Positions 1-13,175 of a stretch of 64,000 nt of DNA are shown piece after piece. Source of the stretch: Fasciolopsis buskii. Its lineage: Eukaryota > Platyhelminthes > Trematoda > Plagiorchiida > Fasciolidae. Numbering within the stretch: position 1 is the stretch's first letter; each line of letters starts with the position of its first letter. The notes below the pieces were generated by a model. That model did not search any database. It worked only from the letters and a program-made list of their open reading frames with translations, and was not told where the DNA came from. The stretch is taken from positions 160,191 to 224,190 of the forward strand of contig LUCM01001815.1 of NCBI GenBank assembly GCA_008360955.1. Reading direction: 5' to 3'. The position numbers were made by a program, and so were the translations under genes.

Positions 1-97
<97 letters not shown>

Positions 98-117
98 GTC
101 ATCATTATCATCATCGC
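1..117. repeat. CAT trinucleotide microsatellite
   Basis: The window opens inside an almost perfect run of CAT units, so the true repeat is longer than what is seen. The last 30 bases carry single-base changes (CGT, TAT, CGC). On the other strand this is ATG/GAT, the same unit as the block at 11816-11920. Confidence 0.97.
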
Positions 118-1489
118 CATCCTTTGGCTTTAAAATTCAGGGCAAAACCACGTGACGGCTGCTTTTATCCCAGAGTTACTATATTATTTGTACTTCGAAT
201 CAGTATACGGAATTCGGTCAGGAACGACAACGAATGGATGCGAATTACCAGTAAGTACGGACTTGGCTTCCAGCCAACCTACGCGAATGAAGTCAACAAT
301 GAGAACGCAACAGAACGGAACCAAGTTCGAATTATATTTACAGTTAATCTATTTATATGCAAGGCTGGAAATATTCTTATTCGTGCGTTGCATTCCGTCC
401 AATTGCCTTCGAGGAATTGTTTAGAATTCACGACCTGTTGTCACGGTTCTTATTGGCTGCTTCTCTGCGCAGACCAGCGTGAAACTGTACCGGAATGCTT
501 CACGTGACTTGCACGTAAACTCAACGCAGTTACACGTTGCGGTAGGAATAATGGATCGGCAAGGTGGATAGGCAGTTTACCTACTTTCGTAGTACAGCGT
601 AATAACGGAAAATGATTTCAATGTCCCGGTTGACTAATCCCTGCACAGACAGCTATCAGGGGGAGTACTTTTGAAAAAAAGTTATATTCAAGGGCGAGTG
701 GGCGTCAAATTCGATAGTGGATCCAGTCTGCGCTAAATCTTGTTTGAATGTACCGCTTCCCAAATGGAAGGTCATCTGCGTGCGCAGACATACCTGAGGA
801 TCAGTTGCGTCATCGGATAGTCAAGCGCAATCAGCTGTAGTCGTAGGGAGCAGTGGGTAACATTTTTAATAACAAACGGTATTATCAAGATGGGAAAAAA
901 TGCAACAGTCCCGACTGTGCAAAAAATCCCGACCTGAAGCGGAATAAAACAGACACGCCGGCCGGCATTAACCCTGTTTAACGATCGATCCACTGGCCAG
1001 TCATAATTGACTGCAAAACTGGCCAAAAAATTCATTGAAACCGACTACCACGAGTACCAACTTTTCACCCAATTGTGCTATTTATCCAAATGCAGAGATT
1101 CGAGTTGTCTATAATTTGACTCTTTTCGGTTTCGTGACTTGCGATTAAGAGAACCGGCACCATGACCGGTGCATTACACAACCCAAAATTCTTTCTACGT
1201 TGATTTCCATTAACCAGAAAAAACCATTTTATAACACTGTTTGCTCTCAGTACGTCGTCTTACTACGACCGGAACACAAAATAGAAAGCGACCTGGTTGT
1301 TGGGATGAAGGGATTAGTTATCTTCCTCTTTCCTATTCAAACTTGGACCTTAACTCAGTTAGTTTGATTTAGAAACCTCTGCTTTTGCAATTCTGCTGAG
1401 GACTACTCATCTTGGATGAATGACCAAAAACCATGCTATGTAGATCATGTTCAAGGCCATTGTTGTGCTAAGGCTACATTAAGAAGATT
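118..1489. other. Unrecognised non-coding stretch
   Basis: The open frames here are short, overlap each other on different frames and show no motif I recognise. No repeat shared with the rest of the window was noticed. I see no gene in it. Confidence 0.5.
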
Positions 1490-1778
1490 CGTTTATCGGC
1501 AGGAACAAGTTGTTCCGCATCAGGGTCCAGCGACCATGAAAATCGGTAACGAGCAAGTGCAACATTGTCATGTGAAGAAGTGAAAAATATCGTCGACAGC
1601 CTGTGCGATGGGATAATGTTGAAAGCGTTCGATGCAGTCTTTCGTCTCTGAGGTTCACCACCCCGGTGGGGTTCGGCCTCCACAGGGATGAAACAGGTGT
1701 GCAGTGCTCCTATGGTATCTAAATGATGAATCGCACGTTGATGTCACATGGTGAGTAATTTCATGAAGATGAAATCTA
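1490..1778 (-). mobile_element. R1 inverted-repeat element, old partial copy
   Basis: The right end (about 1680-1778) reads like the terminal inverted repeat of the fresh R1 copies: GGGATGAAACAG, then TCACATGGTGA and TTTCATGAA. The interior (about 1538-1680) matches the R1 core in reverse orientation, including the stretch around GTGCAACAT and the tRNA-like block near 1610-1665 (GCCTG, then AAAGCGTTCGA). Divergence is high and the opposite terminal repeat is not recognisable. Boundaries are approximate. Compare the copies at 49102 and 63080. Confidence 0.6.
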
Positions 1779-2814
1779 TTGTTTCTTTTTCAAAATGTCT
1801 TTATTTTTGATTCGCTATCGGTACTAACTTATATTCTTGGCAGTGGGGACGGCCAGTCACGTATCAACTTGTACCCTCAGACAGTTTCGCGTCCATGCTT
1901 GATACAGGTTTCCAGATGTCGTTATCCGATCGGCACTATGACAGATAATCTTGCAGATCCCTAACAAGGCGCAAAACAGTCAAGAAGCGCTGGTTATATA
2001 TAATCATCAAGGGTTGTCTTGAAACTAAGATTTACCCAACTTCGCTCGACAAAAATCAGTCACACTGGTGAAGATGGTCGGTCATACGCCTCCGAGATTG
2101 CACTTTGGGGAAAACAAAGCCAAGATGGTAAGCAGAGTTTCATCACCATATGCTAAATCAGACTCAAGGTCATTTGGGAGCATCTTTAGGGCTTGTACAG
2201 GATGAGGAGTGAATCTCAAGGCACTCGATCGACTTTCGACAGGTTACAAACATGTTTGTAGCATTCATTCAACTTATGAACCTGAATCACAAATAGGTCG
2301 TAAATTGAGGACGTTTCTGCCGTGACTGTGTATAAAAATTTTGAAAGTAAGATACAGGTTTGTCTGACTGAATTTCTTCAAAAGTTGCCTCAAATGCATT
2401 GACCGCATTCCCCGGCATTGATGTTTACAACACATTTTACAGTCACAAAGTTTTACTCACCAACTTTAACAGACTCAGTTTCCAAGCTCTATCAAAAGAC
2501 TGTTTTGCATACTGATTTCACCGTTACCTGGATGGATGTGGATGAATAAAAATTATAATTTCAAATCTGTATAATGAACTTGATAGCACGAACAAATCAG
2601 GACGTGCTGTGACCTTGACCTGAATTCGCACGAGTATCGTGAGTAGCACGTAATTTGCGAACATTTGCCAGTCCTAACAACTGATTTGGATGTACAACTC
2701 CCATTTGAACTGTAAAAGTGACACATGAAGCAAAAGGTAACGGAAAATATATCATCAGAGTAACCATAGTGCATAGATAGAAGATCACGGCAAAGTCGCA
2801 ACGCTACCTTTAGA
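1779..2814. other. Unrecognised stretch upstream of RTE relic
   Basis: No recognisable coding or repeat match. It could contain unreadable 5' parts of the RTE element that follows (endonuclease region), but no endonuclease motif was seen. Confidence 0.4.
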
Positions 2815-4300
2815 CACCGGAGTTAACAAAACTCCTAGGATCACTCTTGGAAATACAATTGATTCCTGAGCACTCGTGTGAGTCGATGATTGTGCCGATT
2901 TACAAGAAGGGTGATAGATATATCGTCATGTAAAAAGCATAGGGTTTAGTAAGCATCGCATCCAAACCACATGCTGACATTATCCTCCGCCGAGTATCTA
3001 GTACTCATGAAAAGTGTATGTGTGAGAATCAAGCTAGTTTTCGTCCCGGTCGGGATCGAATCGATCAGTGTTTTTTAACTTTGTGACAGATCTTAGAAAA
3101 TAGGCACATGTCCGGTAGACTCACGATTTTTGTCTCTCTTGATCGGAAAGTGGCCTTCCACTCAGTCGGTCGTGCAATTCTCTGGCCCGGCCGGTCGTTG
3201 AACGGTGTGCCACAGAAATTCACTTCACTCTTCCAATCTCAGTATGCGCGAGCGGCTGAAACCGAGTTCGTGCTCACGGCCGTCTTTTACCTGAGTTCAC
3301 CACCAGAAGTGATGTTTGTCAGGGTTGTCACTTCTCTGTTTTCCCTTTTAACTTTGTCACTGTCATGTGAGAACAATGGCATAGATGTTTGCTCAGACAA
3401 GAACGTGTCTGACTTGGAATATGCGGACAGTGTTGTGCTATTGAATGAAGATTCAAGTAAATTGCAAGTTCTTCTCGATCATCTAAACGACAATGTGGAT
3501 ATGTTCGGGATAAGTTTTTCACATTCGAAGTGGAACTTTTTGTCACAGGACTGGGTCGCCTCAAAGCCAAATCTTGTTCTTGCAAGGGAACAACTAAGTG
3601 AGGTAGACAGATTTAGTTAGTTGGACAATTGTATCGTACATGATCGTCGTAGATCTGAAGAAGTATCTTAATGCACACAAAAAGTGCGATCGGCGTTCAC
3701 CAATTTGAGACATCTATGGGGTCGGCGTGACATTCGGTTATCGATCAAAAACTGAGTATATGCAATGCCAGTGAGATAGGTATTGCTTTAGGACTCAGAA
3801 ACATGGCCGTTGAGGGCAGAAGATTTGCGAAGACTTTCGGTGTCTGAACACCGTTGTCTTCGTTGCATTGTTAGAAAGCGGCAGGAGAATTTTGTGATGA
3901 ACTCAAAAGTTTGGAGTAGGTTTCTGGGTCCTAAAATTTAGTTCTTAGAATACACAAGAAATCAGAATAGGTTGAAGTGGTTGGGAAATGTTTTGCGCAT
4001 ACTTACAACACGCTTGGCTCACTGTGCGCTGTTGTTCGAGGCAGGTAATGGTTGGAGGATGGTTCGGGGTGACCAGTCGATGCTATGGGAAGAAAGTATG
4101 AGGGTTTTAACCAGTGGACTGATTTGCGTAGGTGCAGTTGGACTACTGGATTGGGGTCAACGAGATACCTCGAAACGATGACTGGCTTTGTGCCACAGGT
4201 TTTGGAGATAAGAAGCAAGTCAGATACACTATGCTATTGGATTCGTCGAAGATCAGATGCGCACCGATTGTTACCATGGTATCCCATTTCTTGAAGTCGT
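2815..4300 (+). mobile_element. RTE-type non-LTR retrotransposon relic (reverse transcriptase to C-terminus)
   Basis: Reading across frames gives an ordered, broken copy of the reverse transcriptase of an RTE-type (SR2-like, trematode) element. The order is MIVPIYKKGDR (about 2890), LVSIASK (about 2946), ASFRPGR with IDQ (about 3033), the catalytic region LEYADSVVLLNED (about 3414) where the second Asp of YADD is Ser, and KPNLVLAREQLSEVDRFS (about 3565). A stop follows, then the C-terminal LKWLGNVLRI (about 3973) and LTSGLICVGAVGLLDWG (about 4108). The longest open piece, 3108-3620 (170 codons), is interrupted on both sides. Several frameshifts and stops and the lost catalytic Asp mean it cannot work. 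The 5' endonuclease is not recognisable. Family knowledge is recalled, not searched. Confidence 0.85.
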
Positions 4301-4674
4301 GAAAACAAAATAAGGCGCTAACCTCCGAGGGAGTAAAAATGAGTGACATCGACGGAAGGCAACGAGAATATATGCAAATTTGACCTAACCCAGTCACGTG
4401 ACCGGTGATGACCACCGAAGAAGAGGAGGGTATTGTGAGAGGAAATCAAATCGAATAGGCAAATCAAAAATTTTATGTCCGAAAATAGTGGAAATTTTAA
4501 AAGGAACTGTCCTCTAGAGGTAAAAGGAAGATTTGTTTTTCGACCGAAATTTTCATTCATTAAGAGCAATTAAGTATTCATTCACAGTAATTTTAAAAGT
4601 TTGCGTTGGTTTTAGCATAAATTGCTGAATTTGATCACTTCCTGACTACTGGGCTTGACGCCCAGGATAAAAGC
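4301..4674. other. Gap between RTE and PLE relics
   Basis: No motif recognised. It may hold the N-terminal part of the PLE that becomes readable at about 4675. Confidence 0.35.
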
Positions 4675-5770
4675 GTTTCATTGACAACCAAGCTGATCTG
4701 GTTAGAGTTTGCAAAGGTGACGGTAATCCTTTCCACTTGTAGATTTGTTATTAGCTTTGACCTTGAATCTCTCCTCAATCGCTTTGGACTTTGGAAACTA
4801 TGCTTTTGCTTTTCGACTTGATCTTTACTGGTTTGACCTTCAAATTTAACGATAACGTGCATGAAGAATTTATAAGAATACCATTGGGTTTACCAATATC
4901 CGAATTCCTCGCCGAAACCCTTATGTAAGCTTTTGGTAACACTGCCCTACCAGAGATTCGAGCAAAACTTTGAGCCAGTTACGGGGATGATATCTATCTT
5001 TGTTAAATGTTCGAATATTGAAAATACGCGTAAAAAATGGACAGTATATGCAAAGACATCGAATTCATCATGGAATCGGAGAACGACAGGGAATAAGGAC
5101 TTCCGTAAGGGTTGGTGAAAAGAAACACCAAAGGTATATTGGACAAAAGAAGACAAAAGAAACCAACAAACAGGGACCATAAATAAAATCGTCATTGGAG
5201 CCAACCGAATGACCACAAGAGATCGTGGCCTAAAATCCTCGTTGCGAGAGGTAAAAGACACGGCAGCAGAAAAACTGCGAGAAGAAGAAGAAATCTGCCA
5301 CCTGATGATATTCGAGAGAAACGGATATCTAAACAACTACATTTGAAAAACAGTGGACATGGTGAACAACGGAAACAAGCCCGGGGAACAATCGAACAGA
5401 AAACTCATTCTATCTTAAGTCCAGAATGCATGTGAATTGATTGCAAGATTACACCTAACCCAAGGAATCACAGAGGCTCATAGGTAGTCTTAAACCATGA
5501 TAAGTCTCATGCCAAAATTAGAACAGCGGCTGAAAGCGGAAGAGAGAATTTCAAAAAAGTCATGTTTTATGTCACTTAAATGAATTGTCACGTGTGATGT
5601 ATCGATCAAACCGGAAGAAGAGTGGTCACTGAAATTCGTAAGCATGAACTTTCTATGGAAAACCATCGTCCACTCACTTACATGTTCTTCCACGAGGATC
5701 AAGAAGAAGCAAAGCCCAATTTGAACAAAGTACAAATTCCAGATCAAGCAACGACGAGGCATGCACCATC
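4675..5770 (+). mobile_element. Penelope-like element relic with RT and GIY-YIG remnants
   Basis: Penelope-like elements encode a reverse transcriptase fused to a C-terminal GIY-YIG endonuclease. Across three frames one can read, in the right order: VISFDLESLL (about 4748, RT3), FKFNDN, PLGLPISEFLAE (about 4881, RT4; family PMGSPISxxxAE), YGDDIYL (4980, catalytic [YV]DD), IEFIMESENDRE (about 5060), NDHKRS (about 5207), and FERNGY (about 5310, the linker). These are followed by QTGRR and TEIRKHE (about 5605-5645), then LNKVQIPDQATTRHA (about 5720-5765), which resembles the GIY-YIG end of PLE proteins. Stops and frameshifts occur between the blocks, and the GIY/YIG tyrosines themselves are degraded. 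It is inactive. It seems to belong to a different PLE subfamily (RT4 form) from the loci at 14-26 kb. Confidence 0.72.
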
Positions 5771-6179
5771 ACGGGGCTGCCCGGGTACTCCTTTATCACC
5801 TCTCAACTGCATAACCGCGAAACCAGTCTTATGCTGCTGGGACTGTTTGTTTATTCTTTTGCATTCTTATGCATACGTATGTCATTTTGCGCTTCTAGGG
5901 TCGTCGTTTTGTTGGTTGACGGTGCCTGACCCGCACAGGACAATCAGCAAGCACAGATATGATCCCAAAAATAAACGCATCAATCTGCCCCATAAATTCG
6001 ACTCGCACCTCTGCCAGGAGCGTGAGTTTACTACTGCTAAGCTATTTTTGCGGCCCCATGTCGTAGCCATGGTTTATTGTCACAGCTAGAAGTACATGAG
6101 CTCGAAGGGAAAGCTGTTGAGATTTAATAAATGTACACTGATTAATGTTTTATGTATTAGCGCAGTAATATATATATAT
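5771..6179. other. Stretch downstream of PLE relic
   Basis: An open frame runs from the PLE end to 6089 but shows nothing recognisable. A short motif around 5810 (ATAACCGCGAAACC) also occurs in the two R4 copies and may be a third, very short R4 remnant. Confidence 0.35.
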
Positions 6180-6345
6180 GTATTCTGGTGAGACATACCA
6201 ATTCGGAGTGTACAATTAGAAGGGTGTTTGGACAAGAGAGCATGGGTACGCATACCTGACGAGCGACAATAACCGCGAAACCGGTCATGTGCTCCCGGGC
6301 AAATTTTGTTCACGCATCCAGATACTACTCACTACTTCTATATAT
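6180..6345 (+). repeat. R4 interspersed repeat, copy a
   Basis: Shares an ordered set of words with 43360-43500 on the same strand: TTTGGA(A)CA, a GCATA block, AATAACCGCGAAA, CTCCC.GGG and CTACTT. By eye the two are roughly two-thirds identical. Family not recognised; it could be the 3' part of a non-LTR element. Confidence 0.5.
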
Positions 6346-6363
6346 ATATATATATATGTATAT
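6338..6363. repeat. TA dinucleotide repeat
   Basis: Run of TA units with one TGTA at its end, directly after R4 copy a. Confidence 0.9.
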
Positions 6364-6669
6364 GCAACGGCAACTTGACAGCAAGCATGATTCCAAAGCA
6401 ACGATGCAATGTAATCAGAAAGTTTGAGACAACTGAAGAAATGATGTGTGAAGAACCAACGTGCTCATCTTTCGCCATTCTGATTTTTATTCGTCTAAAG
6501 GGTAGATTTGGTCAACCGACAAGCCGTAAAGCATTCAAGTTAATGAATTCACTTCTGAACCGTGTCGCCAAGTGCTATCCCATCCCCAGACCCAAAATCA
6601 AGAACGCAGGAAGCATCAACCCATTCTTCGTTCTTTCATCCTCATTGTTTACTTTCGGTAGTGGCAAAA

Positions 6670-6805
6670 AGAAAGCATATATCATTTTTAGGAAGGTGGT
6701 AGCGGCCAACAGAGGGTTGCCAAATGGAAAACTTAGTCGTCGGCTGGATGATTCGAACTCTTAACCCTCAGGTTTGAACACGAAGACCCGGTCCGTATGA
6801 ACATC
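6670..6805 (-). mobile_element. tRNA-derived SINE, diverged copy
   Basis: In reverse complement it follows the SINE at 45181-45357: a box B-like block from GATTCGAAC (about 6749), then the body with GGCAACCCTCTGTTGGCCGC and the CCTTCC end (about 6690-6730), then a diverged AT-rich tail. The tRNA-like head is degraded but the position and order of blocks agree with the other copies. Confidence 0.6.
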
Positions 6806-9800
6806 ATCATTGTCTGTGTGGAAAGTGACTTATGCAAACCTTTGCGCCAAACCATAGTCTGAACGTTGCGTTGCTTTTTCATCCCACTGATTTACTGTTT
6901 GTTGTTCTTAATTCCTTGGCTATTAACCAATGAAATACACTGTATTAGACTCAGAAAACGGATGATACCTCTCCCCCAACCTTGACTCATCAATCGCCAA
7001 TCACTTTTGTCTCCGTTCCCACGGGCCCTACAGGGAAGAGCCAAATTGACCAGACACATAAATTCATTTATTGGTCAAAATAAAATCGCTTATATTGGGC
7101 TTCGATAGTCGTCTCTCACTGATCGACTGTTCTATTGGCTAATCTGTCCCGTCGTTTTTACACGACTTTCTCATGCGGCTTTTCTTGCCCAGCTTATCGA
7201 CTGGCACAGTCAGTGCAATGTCACGGGAACTGTGCTGATCACTGATCGGAGTAATAGACATACGCTTTCACAGTGTAAATAAATTCGAAGCTGATCTCCT
7301 TCACTTATGATTCTTCACAATCCAAAACGGGAACTAACCTTATTATAGATTCACCAACTATCCGAAACGTCGGGAAGTCGTTATTTTCACCATCCACGCT
7401 GTGATTTGGTACAGAGGATTATCCGTTACTATCTTCATTCGTTAAAATACTTTTTAACTCTTTATGCCTTTGTGCTTAGTCATATGCTAATTTTGACTCA
7501 ACTATCTAGTGTGGATGCAGCTTAGCAATTTGACGAAAAAAAACACTCTCTCGTAGTGTGTGAGCATTCCATTTGAACTATTTCAGGATCAACGGATGAC
7601 CTTGAAGTTTGAACAGATTCTTATAAGTTTGGTGACCTGCAACTAGGACGAATGTTCACGGAGAGTCGATGCTAAAATCCCCATCGAAAATCATGAAAAT
7701 GCTGGACAGTAAATTTTATTCCTCTCAGGGCTCGTCAGGCGTGTACGTCCACCGCGTCACCGCGGCAATCCCGAATAGTTAACAGCTTGTTACAGATTGA
7801 CAGTACTGCTAAAGTTGGGTGAAAAAGATAAGATTACTGTGTACCATTTTATGGTCAGTCGAACTTTAAAAACTATTTTCTGTTCCCCCTCCGAGTGTTT
7901 TGTTAGTCTACATTTTGCGAACAGTGATTTGTCACATTCGAGAAAAATTCTTTTCGTGACGTTTGGGAATATTTTTTCCCGTTGTCATTCCCGGTGCTTC
8001 GAACCGCTAACCAACCCGGAGGCTGATCACCTTATGCATTCGTCATACACAATCATTCTGGCGGGACTGAGGTCAACACATTTAGATGAACTAATTTATT
8101 CTCTGCTGAACATTTCACGGTTCACTGCATGCCAGGTGCTCATCAGTGCTATCTGGATGATCTAATTAAGTATCACATATTATTTTCATAGTTCTCCTGT
8201 GATAAAGAGTGTTAGTGAATAAAGTGATGATTTCTTACTGGATTTAAGACGGAACTTTTGCGAATAAATCTGACAAAATTTTAATTTTCTAATTTTTCCA
8301 CCTTGAATGCGAATTCCCAAAGAAAAGTATTGAGAACGGCTGAATAAAAACACGAACAAGATAGCATTTAACAAGCCCTAACTCTATGGATTAGTAATTT
8401 CCAAAACGTTTTATAAAACCGGAAAAATTCTTCAGTTGCCGCTTAGATTTTGAGTCAGAAAAATAAAAAATCCGATCGATATTCTCTAGCATTATTTGTC
8501 AAGGTCATTCGTTGCTTTGTCAGTTCGTGAAAAGGAAGTTGGAATTTTTCAGTTAACATTCGTCTACGAAGACATTGCAATATATGACAAATGAGTTATT
8601 TTATCTAGCCCTAACCAGGAACAGGGAGCAGATTATGAGAGAAGGTAGAAAATTATGACTTGTACCCAGTAGGCAACTTAGACATCGAAGAATGCTAAAG
8701 AAATGACGTTTGGTCGGAAAGGAGATATTCTTAGTCAGCGTTTCATGGCGAGCTGCCTCGTTGTTCGTGCAGTACCTTTGCTTAGCTCAAGGCGCTTTAA
8801 TATGAAATCGAGAAGTAAACAAGATCAGTTCACGAGTTTGTATTACCTAAATTTGTAAACAAAATCTCTGGTCTGACCATAGTAATAAATACTATGAACG
8901 AGTATACTCTGTTGCTGGAAAACGAGTTCGTGTTTTGGAATCACCAGGTAGCCATTTCTAACACGAATTCTCCCACTCGTGCCAAACGTTTCCTCGTGTT
9001 GTGCAAACGTACACTTACGAAGATCAGATCTGTATGAGATCAGGCAGACCCGTCATATTATGTAAACGTTTCTTATAATCAAAGAACAAAAATTCAGAAT
9101 AACGGAAGTACTAATGGACCACCAGTGAGTTCATCACGTTGAAGAATTCACAACCAAGATTCTCACGAGGGCACCAGTCATCTTATGTGCCCTCATTTAT
9201 CTGCTTGCTATTCATGTCTTCTAATATCAACCCAACTTCGACTTAGCCGCTCCCGCATAAATACTCAATGTTTTTCCCCAGGTCCCTTCTTAGCTCGTCT
9301 TCCGGTCAACAAAGAGAACATAGCAGAAGAATTTTGGCAGAATCTGGCTGGTCAAAATCTCATATATCCACTGGAAGATGACTAGTCATATAAACTAATA
9401 GCAACAAATTGGGAAACCTGTGCCAAAAGGTTTCGGCAAAACTTGCAGATAAAGGGTAGTCAGGTAGGCCACTGATCGTTTCACTTGCATTGATTTGCAT
9501 TGTGAAACCCAAATGGGACAGGTGGATCGATGTTTGGTTGAATGAGTTTCGGAGCCCTAGCACAAGTGATCATCCCTAACTTGTTGACTTGAAACATCAG
9601 GCCTTTTGGAGTACCAGTCACGTAATTGGATCAGTTCCTAAAGCTGATCCGACCCAGTACTCCAGGCTAATGTCTCTCAAAAACGGCTCTACGGTGCACT
9701 TTATCAAGGCCGTGATTATTATGGTCTTTTAGACAACTCTTAATGGAAAGAGGACACAAATGTATGCCAGATCGACTAAGCAAGGAGATTTCCTGAGGTC

Positions 9801-11815
9801 CGTTGCAAGTCTGTTTGAAGATCATACGGTGATTCGTCGGATGATTTTCCAGCGGCCATAACTGAAAAACTGATCGTGTGCATTCGGAGAATTTTCGTTC
9901 ATTCATCCGTACGCAAAACATATGAATGAGAGGAAAAATTGTAAGTCTAGCCCAGCTAGTTCTATCATTTTTCTTCCTCTTCTTTATTGATTTATAAACT
10001 ATGATGCGTAAGTTCTTTGTCAAGCGTACTAAAGGACAAATTTGAATTTTGTAATGTCTTTCTTTTGGTTTGATGAACGGAGTGTAGCGTCTCTTATGGA
10101 ACACACTTTACATTGATCGAAAGTTTTTGCGCTCGAGATATTCGGTCTCGGTTAAGGGTTTAATTGTAAACTTCAAAGCGGAGCCCAGAAAAAGACGATC
10201 GCTATTCACTAGTAGCCCACAAAAGACAGCACTAAACTCGATATTCTGGTCATAATCAAATGTATTGCAGCAACCCCACCTACAGTTGTAATGTAATGTA
10301 ATAATACTGATGCCATAATGAGAAATACAGAGTTCAACTATCAGCACGCATTTTGATAGCTCTGATTCAGGACTGCTCGACCGAAGACAGAAAGAAGATA
10401 AATGTAACTGGGACCCACAATGGGATTTATTTTTCAGGTCACTCGTTTATGTATTAATGAGACACACTGATTACTGACAGAATACTTTTAATCCAAGGTT
10501 GGTTGACGAAAGGTCGCCTGTTTTGTCCACGAAGCACCTCAATTCCGATTGGCTGATTTGCATTGCATACGACAGCGAAGCTAGACTAAACTGAGTCACG
10601 TGTTTTCTACACAAACTGGCCACAAAGATGGGATCCAACGTGCTTTACTTCCTCGACAAAAAGCAGGTGCATTTTAAGGTCTCATCTGTTCCAAATCATT
10701 ATTTGTCACCGGTCTAATCGTGAAGGAATTCTTCATAACCGATGCAACGAAACCTGACAAACACTGATATGTTCGCCCTTCCTGATTCCCGAGTAAAGAC
10801 GACCAACTAATGTGTTTTTTATTTAGCTTTACACAGGCGGGTTAATAGCAGACATCATCCGCATTTTGTCAGCTCTTTTAGGAGGACCTACCCAATTGGC
10901 CGCCGATTATGAGCACTGATGGTCCAAACCGGGTAGGTTATTTACTTATCGCAGTCGTTTCGTTGAAGAATAATATTCACTATTACAGTGGAAATTACAC
11001 TCACATTTACCGAAAAGTGTTTTCTGATTGACCCATTTTTGTTACTTTTATGTTACATTAGCCGTGCTGCCAACGGTCGACGACAGTCAGTACTGCATTT
11101 TGATTGGCTCACAGCTAACCAATCACGTGCCCATATTGTGTACCTAGATATATACATAGATATGCATCGAACACACTGGTTTCCCGTGAAGCTTTCATTT
11201 CGATCTGCAATTTCGCAGCTGCAACACCATATACCACAAAATCATCTCGCACAGGGGCCTCTTGATGAATAAATTGGGATTTAGTAAAACAAATCCTGTG
11301 ATCAAATTCTCACTTGTATTTCGTAACTTGTTATGCTTGAAATCGGTTAAAACTCGACTTTCAATTTGAGCATGAATACGAATTTCATTGTCTTCATTTT
11401 TCCGACCCCGTACACAAACATGGAATGCAAAATTAATCCGACAGTTGGCAGGAATAGTTGAGTTGTTAGCCGTCCGCTTATGTACGTGTCAAACTCCAGG
11501 CAAAGTTACATATCAATTCGGGAAACGATAAAGGGACCCATATTCCTTTTTCTTACATGTTATGCACGTACTCTTTTTTAGTTAAAGTAACCGTCTGAAT
11601 TTGAAAAGCTGTTTCTTCTTATTAGGCCTGGGCTTTCTTTGTTTTCAAACTACGCTGCCTATGGAGATCCGTAGGATGTAGCAGGCGGTTTCCAGTTGTA
11701 ACCTGATTGAGCTTTGGTTGACGTTCAGCGACCAGACGACAAACCTAAAAATCTAGGTGGATGGCAGAAGATGGGACTTCTAGCTTAGGTGTAAATTCGA
11801 TACTGAACCATAGGC
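6806..11815. other. Unrecognised 5-kb stretch
   Basis: AT-rich non-coding sequence. Open frames are below 150 codons and none shows a known motif. The 145-codon minus-strand frame at 9667-10104 is basic and unremarkable. I saw no shared repeat and no exon with plausible splice context, so I report nothing functional here. Confidence 0.5.
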
Positions 11816-11854
11816 TATTGATGATGATGATGATGACGATGATGATGATGATGT

Positions 11855-11920
<66 letters not shown>
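11816..11920. repeat. ATG trinucleotide microsatellite
   Basis: About 35 units of GAT/ATG with two interruptions (GAC, GTT) in the first third. It produces poly-Met and poly-Ser frames on the two strands that are not genes. Confidence 0.97.
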
Positions 11921-11921
<1 letters not shown>

Positions 11922-12724
11922 ACAACAGTCTCTAGTTGTTTTTTCTCCTGTGGATTAATACAGTGAGTTATATTCAAACACATTTTCATCTCGAATGAAA
12001 GGTTATCGATCGGTCAGTTTTGGTAGGTGACTGTCGCTGTAGAGATGTTGCTTGTTTTAATTTGAGCACAATTTGCTCATTTGGTTGTTTCTGCAACGAT
12101 TGATCGCGGTAGAAAAAATCCATTTCGCCTTATCGATTACAACTCTAACTTACGTCATTTTTTCTTCATCTAAATGTCATATCCTGACAGGAGCAAGAAT
12201 TGTTAGAATTGAGTTTATAAACTTCTGTTTTGATGTTTTGTTTCTCGTTTGTTGTGCGCAAAACCCCTCATCAAGAGAAAAATGGATCTAGTGACTGGTC
12301 GGTGAATTATTCACACGCGAAATTTGGGTGTTCGCGTTCCACGAAAGTGATTATTGGATCCTTCCGTGACATGCGGTCCACAGGGGACTAGTTGAATCAC
12401 ATCGAAAAGTCAAGCTATCCTTGATTGTTTTGCTGCAAAGTGGGAGAACCTAACTGAGATGTCATCATATACGGAGACTGGTTTATAGGTCATATTGTAA
12501 AGAAAAATCAATGCCAACGAGGAACAAATTTAATGCACAGTCAGACAATTCACATTAGCAAGCCCTGCAACTGTTCAACTTTTCCATTATCTAGACTCTA
12601 CTTGACGAACCATGTGGATACTCTATCGATGCCTGCAGTTGGTCTCTGGAATTGGCTATGCTGTGGCGGTCAGTGGATTCAGTCTTTTGGTTCCATCATC
12701 TCTAGGTTCTTCAGCTTGGTCAGG
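11921..12724. other. Unrecognised stretch
   Basis: No gene or repeat recognised. The last 100 bases may already belong to the R2 repeat that follows. Confidence 0.4.
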
Positions 12725-13175
12725 GACGGGAATCTCAGGCTCCGAGACCGCTAATTGCTCTGAACCCCTCTCGAAATGTTCTCAAACGACCTGATTCTCA
12801 AGAAGTCCCACGCACTGATTTCTAAAGCAAAGGTGTCCATATAAAGTTCGAGGTCGAAGTTGTGTCCCCGACAATCAGCCGGGCTGATTGATTTTTGATA
12901 ATCAGCTTAGGGGGGCTCGGTAAACCTTGCTCCTAAACCGACTAAGAGTAACATACAAAGCATACGAATGTATTTCAAAGGGATCTATGCCGAGGAGCGC
13001 ACAGGACGCTCAGGATTTCTAGCTCCATCCGAAGGGCGTATGCACTGAGCAATCGGCCATCGGTCTCCAGTGCGATCGCCCTACTGCCTTCTGGGCTAGA
13101 CCATTTGGTCAGAGTCTAGGAGTAGAATCCCGCAAGTCGGTTTGGACAGCCGGATAGTTTCAGACTCACAGGGGT
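12725..13175 (+). repeat. R2 interspersed repeat, copy a
   Basis: Aligns in order with 48155-48600 on the same strand. Shared blocks are GGCTCCGAG, CCTCTCGAAATG, TTTTTGATAATCAG followed by a G-run, CATCGGTCTCCAGTG, and a GCCCTA..CTGGGCTAGACC block near 13080. The last block also appears at about 28546. Spacing is conserved over about 450 bases, so this is one dispersed family. Its class is not recognised. Confidence 0.6.

Noticed and set aside
3108..3620. 170-codon frame as an intact gene
   Set aside because: It is the middle of a broken RTE reverse transcriptase with matching blocks out of frame on both sides and a lost catalytic residue.
11761..11989. Poly-Met and poly-Ser frames
   Set aside because: Products of the ATG microsatellite.
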